NCBI GenBank assembly: GCA_947628025.1 | Contig: CANQYH010000034.1 | Span: 1 to 16,240 of the forward strand | Length of the DNA: 16,240 bases | Origin: an uncultured Lachnospiraceae bacterium | GTDB taxonomy: Bacteria > Bacillota > Clostridia > Lachnospirales > Lachnospiraceae | Direction of reading: 5' to 3' | In this document: piece after piece, positions 11,241-16,240 of the stretch | How the letters are laid out: every line of letters starts with the position of its first letter | How positions within the stretch are numbered: position 1 is the first letter of the stretch | The notes under the pieces: generated by a model | What the model saw: the letters and a program-made list of their open reading frames with translations, nothing else | What the model was told of the DNA's origin: nothing | Database searches by the model: none | Made by a program: the position numbers and the translations under genes

Positions 11241-13481
11241 TCAGTAACTCAGCCCAAAATTCAGTTCATAATAGTTCCCGGCCGTATCCCGGTATGCGTA
11301 GGCTTTGCCGTTCTCATCCTTCATGAAATCCGGCAGATACCGGTCCTTATCGTAACCGGGCACGTCGTTGGGGCTTATGCAGACGCCGTTCGCATCCACT
11401 CTCAACACCTCGTCGCCCCGCGGAAGCGTAAACGGCAGGCGTCCCGCAGGCGCGAACCGGCCGAATATCACATCCAGCGTCGCAGACGGATACGTGTCAT
11501 AGCCCGCCAGCAGCGCGTCCGCATACGGCTCCGCGCCGCCCAGCTCCCAGGCCAGCGTAAAGTTCACATTCATGATCACTTTGCCGCCGTGTCCGCGGAC
11601 CGCCTCCGCGATCTGCGGGATACGCCCTGCCCCGGCCAAGGTGGTCTCCGTGTGGGTCCCTGTGGCGGGTCTGCCGGCCTCGTCCACATTGCAGACTATT
11701 TTGCCGTCGCAGACAGCCAGCTCCAGATAGCCCGGCGTGGCGTTGAAATATTCGCCGGACGACGGGAACAGCATGAGAAGCGCATAATCCGCCTCTGCCG
11801 GATCCTCCGTCAGCGCAGCGCCGCCCAGGAGTCCCTTCAGCTGCCCGGTCAGTTTTTCCGCCGCCTGCGGATTTTTATGGAACGCCTCCGCGTAGACCTT
11901 TCTGCCCGTCAGCTTGTTCTGCGTAAGCGGCAGCACGCCGTCATTTTTCAGAAGCGTGACGCTCTTCCGATGGGCGTCCATCGCATGCTCCCAGTCTTCC
12001 CTGTACGTGACCGCCTCGACCGCTTTCACCGGATCCCGGTACGGGTCGTCGAACATACCCAGCTCGAACATCTCCGTCAGCGTGCGGGACACCGCCCGGT
12101 CAATGGCCTCATCGGTCAGCACCAGGTCTTCCCCGGCAAAACCGTCCGGTACCCGATGGCTCTCATAATAATCATTCTTCCCGCGTCTGTAGGCTTCCAT
12201 GCCGTATTCATGGTCGAACAGGCCGCTGATCAGGTCCACGCCCGCATGATTGACCGCGAAACCGATCCGCTCCGGCTGATCCAGCATTTCCACGCCCCAG
12301 CTCATATTGTGGACGATGCCGGTATCGGAATTGATATATCCCCGGAAGCCCATCTGCCCACGGAGCAGACCGTCGATAAACGGCTTGTTGTACGCAAAGC
12401 CGAACGGCTGCATTTCCATGGGCGCGCCGTTTAAGTCCGTCTGAGACGCGCTCTTCTCTTTTGACGGTTTCGCGTAATAAGGCATGATGGACGACACGCT
12501 GCAGTTTACCGCCGTCTGAAAAACCGGCAGATGGTATTTCTGAAGGCTTCCTTCCGTCTGGTAGACGTTCCACTGTCCCATGGCATAGTGAGGATCGAAG
12601 CCGTTCTCACGCGCGCCGCCGCCGGGGAAATGCTTGATGGTCATGGCGACGCCGTCTTTCGTGACGCCCTCCGCGCTTCCCTGAATGCGCGGGATGATAT
12701 GTTCACAGATCTCGCTGATCAGCGCCGGATCTTCCCCAAACGTCCCGAAACTGCGCTGCCAGCGGGGATCCGTCATCACGTCCGCCATATACATGTAGCC
12801 CTTGCGCAGGCCCGTCCCGTTCCAGGAGCGCCGGACCGCGTCCGCGAACTGGTCCGCGATCTCGATGCCGCTTCCGCGGACCGCCGCGGCGATTCCCAGC
12901 GTCCCGGGCCAGGAAGCGAACACGCCGGCCGCATCGTTCATGCCGAATACGACTTCCCCGTTCTCATTGCGGGAATTGGACGCCACGCTTACGGGCACGA
13001 AATGAACGCATTCCTCCGCCACCGCCTGCAGCTGGTTTAAGAAATCCGCCAGATCCTCCGGCGTCGGATTGGCCCGCAGGATCAGATGGCGGGCAAACCA
13101 TTCCTTTAAAAGGACCGACGTTCCCGGCAGATACTGATCCCCGAAAATCGTTTTCCCGCGAAATTCCCCTTCATCCAGAGTCCCGGACTCATCCAGCCGG
13201 ACTGCGCCCGGATCGGTACCCGGGGCCGGATATCTGCCCATGCGCCAGTCAGAGATAAACAACTGTCCGATCTTCTCCTCCACGGTCAGACATTTCACAT
13301 AGGCCTCCGCACGCTCTTTCGACGGCCGCCGCCAGTCGTTGACCGGGGTCACCTCGCCGGTACCGTCAATATCTTTAAAATACAGGCCGTCCCGCTCGAT
13401 CACGCGCCGGCTGACCGAAGAGATCGCCGCTCCCCGGGGATTCTGATAATAACGAATATGATCGCTTGCCTTTTTTGCCAT
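11241..13481 (-). CDS. Glycoside hydrolase family 3 protein (beta-glucosidase/xylosidase type)
   Basis: This is a 746-residue GH3 retaining exo-beta-glycosidase with no signal peptide, so probably cytoplasmic. The N-terminal TIM-barrel-type domain carries LTVEEKIGQLF (65-75), DVMTDPRWQRSFGTFGEDP (234-252), TIKHFPGGG (281-289) with the substrate-binding Lys-His pair, and GFRGYINSDTGIV (378-390) with the predicted nucleophile Asp386. The second alpha/beta domain starts near KSVTLLKNDGVLPL. The acid/base Glu cannot be assigned by eye. Exact specificity (glucose, xylose, GlcNAc or other) cannot be told from motifs; the next gene in the transcript, uxaC, makes a xyloside or a uronate-linked oligosaccharide plausible. 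AAAGGGGG lies about 10 nt before the ATG. A large inverted repeat lies in the 92-nt gap between this gene and the GH2 gene upstream. Confidence 0.92.
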   Translation of the reverse strand: MAKKASDHIRYYQNPRGAAISSVSRRVIERDGLYFKDIDGTGEVTPVNDWRRPSKERAEAYVKCLTVEEKIGQLFISDWRMGRYPAPGTDPGAVRLDESGTLDEGEFRGKTIFGDQYLPGTSVLLKEWFARHLILRANPTPEDLADFLNQLQAVAEECVHFVPVSVASNSRNENGEVVFGMNDAAGVFASWPGTLGIAAAVRGSGIEIADQFADAVRRSWNGTGLRKGYMYMADVMTDPRWQRSFGTFGEDPALISEICEHIIPRIQGSAEGVTKDGVAMTIKHFPGGGARENGFDPHYAMGQWNVYQTEGSLQKYHLPVFQTAVNCSVSSIMPYYAKPSKEKSASQTDLNGAPMEMQPFGFAYNKPFIDGLLRGQMGFRGYINSDTGIVHNMSWGVEMLDQPERIGFAVNHAGVDLISGLFDHEYGMEAYRRGKNDYYESHRVPDGFAGEDLVLTDEAIDRAVSRTLTEMFELGMFDDPYRDPVKAVEAVTYREDWEHAMDAHRKSVTLLKNDGVLPLTQNKLTGRKVYAEAFHKNPQAAEKLTGQLKGLLGGAALTEDPAEADYALLMLFPSSGEYFNATPGYLELAVCDGKIVCNVDEAGRPATGTHTETTLAGAGRIPQIAEAVRGHGGKVIMNVNFTLAWELGGAEPYADALLAGYDTYPSATLDVIFGRFAPAGRLPFTLPRGDEVLRVDANGVCISPNDVPGYDKDRYLPDFMKDENGKAYAYRDTAGNYYELNFGLSY

Positions 13482-13509
13482 GCCGCTTTCGCCCCCTTTC
13501 CAGGTACAC

Positions 13510-13555
13510 AGGCTGCCGCCGGAACCCGCGGACGCGGTACCTCCGGCGGCAGCCT
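13510..13555 (-). repeat. Large inverted repeat between the GH2 and GH3 genes
   Basis: A 14-bp perfect GC-rich stem (13510-13523 with 13542-13555) has an 18-nt loop that can itself form CCGC/GCGG. It lies 18 nt after the GH2 stop and 28 nt before the GH3 start. On the minus strand the sequence after the stem is TGTGTACC, with no U-run, so it is more likely an intercistronic stem-loop (mRNA stabiliser, processing or attenuation site) than a normal terminator. Confidence 0.75.
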
Positions 13556-13573
13556 TTCATCGTTATACTTATA

Positions 13574-15838
13574 TTACACTCTGTCGATCTTGATCAGTTT
13601 CGCGTTCAGGCTCTCCAAAAAGCCCTCCGGCATCATGGAGCCGGCCATCTCCACCATCGCCTGGGGCGCCATGCTCTTCATCATATCCCACATGCCCTCG
13701 CCGGGCGCCACTTTCATGTTCGTGGCCAGTTTGATCGCCTCGGAAACCACTTTCATCGCTTCCTCGGATTTGGCAATCTCGCCCATGGGAACTTTCACGT
13801 TATATTTGCCCTCCGGGAACTCCATCGGCGCTTTCAGATCCAGGTCTCCCGCCAGCTTGAACCAGTTGGCGACGCCCTCCGCACGCGCCGTGACCTCCGG
13901 CAGCACATAGATGGACGGCTCTTTCTCCACTTTCTCCAGGGTGATGCTGTCCTTTACCGGACCAGCCTCGGCCACCAGCAGATTGAAACCGTCTTTCAAA
14001 GCCACCGTAAATACGAAGACTTTGTCCGCCTGCTGCTCGCCCGCTTTCTCACCGTTCACATACAGCGTGACGGACGGCTGGTTGGAATACACGCGGACCT
14101 GGGTCGTCTCCCCGGCCCTCTGCGCATAGCGGCGGCCGCACAGATGCACCATGGGCTCTTTCGTCCAATACGCCTGGTAGACGTAGTAGCTGTCTTTCTT
14201 CGTCTTCCGGTCCATGGTCACGAGGCCCTTGTTGTTGCGGCCTTTCACGCCGCCCTCGTCGCGGGCCGCGCAGCCGAAGTCGAACATGTTCCACACATGG
14301 CTGGACCACATCCACGGACGCTCGGAAAGCACTTTCGCCATATGCTCATGATACAGGGCCTGATATTCCTCGCTGTAATCCTTGCAGGCCGGATTCGGAC
14401 CGTGGTAGGTAACGATACCTTCGCAGCCGTACTCGGAAAGTCCCAGACAGATGTCCGGATGGACTTCATGGAAATGATCCAGCCACGGGCCGTTGTCTTC
14501 CATCTTGCCGCCGTACCAGCCGAAGTAGTGGTTGTAGCTCTCCACGTCGGTGATATGATGGAGCGGGCTGTCGATGGGCGTCATGGACACATGGGCGATG
14601 GTGGTCAGCCTCGTGGGATCCAGTTTCTTGCACAGGGCGTTCAGCTCTTTATGGTTCTCCACCAGCTTCTCGGAGATGCCGCCGATGAGGATCTCATTGG
14701 ACACGCCCCAGAAACAGATGGACGGATGGTTGTAATTCTGGATGATCAGCTCTTTCATCTGGCTGATGCAGTTCTGATGAGCCTCCGGATCCTTATTGAA
14801 CACGCTGATGAACGGGATCTCCGCCCATACGATGAAGCCCAGCTCATCGCAGGCGTCATAGAAGTCCTGGGAGTGCTGGTAGTGGGCCAGGCGGATCGTA
14901 TTGGCGCCCAGTTCCTTGATGATGCAGGCGTCATTGTAATGATCCTCCGCGGTCAGGGCGTTGCCCTTGTAGAGCATGTCCTGATGGCGGCTCACACCGC
15001 GCAGAGGCGTTTCCACCCCGTTCAAGATAAAGCCTTTCTGCGGATCGCAGGAGAAGCTGCGCACGCCCGCCAGGACAGAGATCTCGTCGTAGGCCTCGTT
15101 GCGCCGCTGCAGCGTCGCCGTCACCTCGTACAGATAGGGATCGTCGATGCTCCACAGGGTCGCTTTCGGGACGCAGACCGTGACCGCCGCGTCGTCCGCC
15201 GGACGGACCGCGGAAGCGACCTCATTGCCGTCCTCGTCATAAATGGAATACATGACCGTGAAGTTCTCGTCCGGATTCGTCACCCAGGACTTGATCTCAA
15301 ACACGGCTCCGTCCCCACAGGGCTTGGGCGTCACCTGGATGCCGGGGCCGCCGTAGTAATCCAGATCGAAATGAGCGGCCGGAACGCTGATCAGGTTCAC
15401 GCCCCGGTACAGGCCGCCGTAGAACGTGAAGTCCGCCGACTGGGGATATACGCTGTCCTTGTACTCGTTGCTGCAGGCCACAACCAGGAGGTTCTCACCC
15501 TCCTCCCTGCACAGATCCGTGATATCGGCGCGGAACGTGGAGTAGCCGCCCTCATGATAAACAACTTTCGTCCCGTTGACGTAGACCGTCGCCTGCTGCC
15601 CTGCGGCCAGGATCTCCACATAGACTCTCCCGCCGCCTAAAGGCTGCTTCGGCGTAACAAACTGCTTCGCGTACCAGTACGTCCCCCGGTCGTAACCGCC
15701 GTTGCCGTCATGACCGTCGATCGCGTTCCAGGTATGGGGCAGATCCACTTTCTGCCAGTCCTCCGGAAAGCTCTCCGGCAGTCCCACATTTTTCTGAATA
15801 AAGCGCCAGTCCTTATTGATGTTGATGATGTTTCGCAT
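13574..15838 (-). CDS. Glycoside hydrolase family 2 enzyme (beta-glucuronidase or beta-galactosidase)
   Basis: This is a 754-residue GH2 retaining glycosidase without signal peptide. The order is a jelly-roll sugar-binding domain (about 1-155, with DLPHTWNAIDG, RGTYWYAKQF and ADFTFYGGLYRGV), an Ig-like domain (about 155-265), the catalytic TIM barrel (about 266-560) and C-terminal parts. RGVSRHQDM, FWGVSNEILIGG with acid/base Glu382 and LGLSEYGCEG with nucleophile Glu469 are clear. RNNKGLVTMDRKTKKDSYY includes NNKG (535-538), which fits the NxKG motif used to recognise gut beta-glucuronidases; similar NDKG sequences occur in GH2 beta-galactosidases, so it is not decisive. An additional C-terminal part (about 650-754) ends with a Met-rich helical segment. 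GGAGGAGGG precedes the ATG by 7 nt. Its neighbour UxaC favours a uronide substrate. Confidence 0.93.
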   Translation of the reverse strand: MRNIININKDWRFIQKNVGLPESFPEDWQKVDLPHTWNAIDGHDGNGGYDRGTYWYAKQFVTPKQPLGGGRVYVEILAAGQQATVYVNGTKVVYHEGGYSTFRADITDLCREEGENLLVVACSNEYKDSVYPQSADFTFYGGLYRGVNLISVPAAHFDLDYYGGPGIQVTPKPCGDGAVFEIKSWVTNPDENFTVMYSIYDEDGNEVASAVRPADDAAVTVCVPKATLWSIDDPYLYEVTATLQRRNEAYDEISVLAGVRSFSCDPQKGFILNGVETPLRGVSRHQDMLYKGNALTAEDHYNDACIIKELGANTIRLAHYQHSQDFYDACDELGFIVWAEIPFISVFNKDPEAHQNCISQMKELIIQNYNHPSICFWGVSNEILIGGISEKLVENHKELNALCKKLDPTRLTTIAHVSMTPIDSPLHHITDVESYNHYFGWYGGKMEDNGPWLDHFHEVHPDICLGLSEYGCEGIVTYHGPNPACKDYSEEYQALYHEHMAKVLSERPWMWSSHVWNMFDFGCAARDEGGVKGRNNKGLVTMDRKTKKDSYYVYQAYWTKEPMVHLCGRRYAQRAGETTQVRVYSNQPSVTLYVNGEKAGEQQADKVFVFTVALKDGFNLLVAEAGPVKDSITLEKVEKEPSIYVLPEVTARAEGVANWFKLAGDLDLKAPMEFPEGKYNVKVPMGEIAKSEEAMKVVSEAIKLATNMKVAPGEGMWDMMKSMAPQAMVEMAGSMMPEGFLESLNAKLIKIDRV

Positions 15839-15966
15839 ATAGGTTCCCTCCTCCTGATCGTTTTGCCGCCAGTCAGGCTCACGCCCGCGGCCACAGCATC
15901 ATCAGATCCTGCGGCCATCGTCCGCGCCCGCGGCGGTATTCATTTTGTGATCCTGTTTCTCTGCCG

Positions 15967-16240
15967 TCAGATCCGCGCGTCAAACAGCCCGCAGAAACTG
16001 TCGATGGGGTCCTGCCCCCTGAATGCGTCCGGTCCCTCCATCAGATCCGCTACCAGGGCGTCCAGCGTGGAATCCTTGGAATCATAGGTATTGATATAGG
16101 TCCGCACCTGCGGAATGTCCGCCAGCATCGTAGGCTGTCCGCAGCCAATGGCCACCACCGGCAGCTCGAACACGTACCACGGGATCTCGCCGCCGCCCTT
16201 GCTCATGCCGAAGCTGGGCCTGCCGCCGGAAACGTCGCAG
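15967..16240 (-). CDS. GH3-type glycosidase, C-terminal end only
   Basis: The visible 90 residues are the tail of a larger protein that begins outside the window. FGMSKGGGEIPWYVFELPVV, AIGCGQPTMLADIPQVRTYI, NTYDSKDSTLDALVADL and GPDAFRGQDPIDSFCGLFD match the end of the C-terminal alpha/beta domain of GH3 beta-N-acetylhexosaminidase-like enzymes, in which a putatively inter-domain segment reaches back to the active site. The substrate is not determined by this part. The frame continues with no start to the right edge. It is transcribed towards the GH2 gene, 128 nt away, with no U-run terminator between them. Confidence 0.8.
   Translation of the reverse strand, partial: CDVSGGRPSFGMSKGGGEIPWYVFELPVVAIGCGQPTMLADIPQVRTYINTYDSKDSTLDALVADLMEGPDAFRGQDPIDSFCGLFDARI

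Noticed and set aside
10803..12434. Plus-strand open frame of 543 codons opposite uxaC and GH3
   Set aside because: It crosses two real minus-strand genes and their gap with no start signal or homology.
13466..15640. Plus-strand open frame of 724 codons opposite the GH2 gene
   Set aside because: It is a shadow of the GH2 gene, rich in His/Arg/Gln/Val as antisense frames are, with no motif of its own.

Overview
The window looks like a piece of a moderately GC-rich (mid-50s %) Firmicute chromosome, most likely a gut-type Clostridia/Lachnospiraceae member. The reasons are strong AGGAGG-type ribosome sites, a class III (Firmicutes-type) fructose-1,6-bisphosphatase, a DUF1700/HAAS membrane protein, lipoproteins with classical lipoboxes, an Asn/Gln-rich small protein of a kind seen in spore-forming Clostridia, and a GH2/GH3/UxaC carbohydrate cluster. 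This assignment is an inference from gene content, not from any database search. Almost every gene is on the minus strand; the exceptions are two tandem lipoprotein genes.

Layout. 1-216: 5' part of a rhodanese-domain gene (minus). 255-561: a small Asn/Gln/Ser-rich protein with its own intrinsic terminator and a promoter that matches the forespore sigma (SigF/SigG) consensus (minus). 604-2047: two tandem paralogous lipoproteins (plus). 2110-2896: a secreted SH3-NlpC/P60 endopeptidase driven by a perfect TTGACA-N17-TATAAT promoter, which abuts an 18-bp perfect-stem terminator (minus). 2961-3449: DUF1700/HAAS protein. 3506-5540: class III fructose-1,6-bisphosphatase (gluconeogenesis) with an extended -10 promoter and a leader hairpin. 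5669-6952: membrane-anchored M23 peptidase with a leader that can pair over its own ribosome site.

7231-9004: DUF1015 protein preceded by a RelB/DinJ-YoeB toxin-antitoxin pair. The toxin lacks the YoeB C-terminus, and its stop codon lies inside the DUF1015 start. 8954-9710: a strikingly AT-rich, gene-poor stretch with relics of open frames, and a promoter and a terminator that bracket a roughly 330-nt orphan transcription unit on the plus strand.

9711-16240: a carbohydrate cluster transcribed leftwards: GH3 (partial, beta-N-acetylhexosaminidase-like) > GH2 > GH3 > uronate isomerase UxaC. The likely joint role is to release and channel a uronic-acid-containing or xylan-type glycan; UxaC is the first committed step of intracellular glucuronate/galacturonate catabolism. 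The GH2 enzyme carries an NNKG sequence that fits the NxKG carboxylate-recognition motif of gut beta-glucuronidases, and an extra C-terminal helical segment. No CRISPR array, tRNA, rRNA or insertion sequence was seen. The best leads for something new are the truncated YoeB/DUF1015 junction with the adjacent orphan transcript, the sporulation-type promoter on the Asn/Gln-rich gene, and the GH2 C-terminal module.
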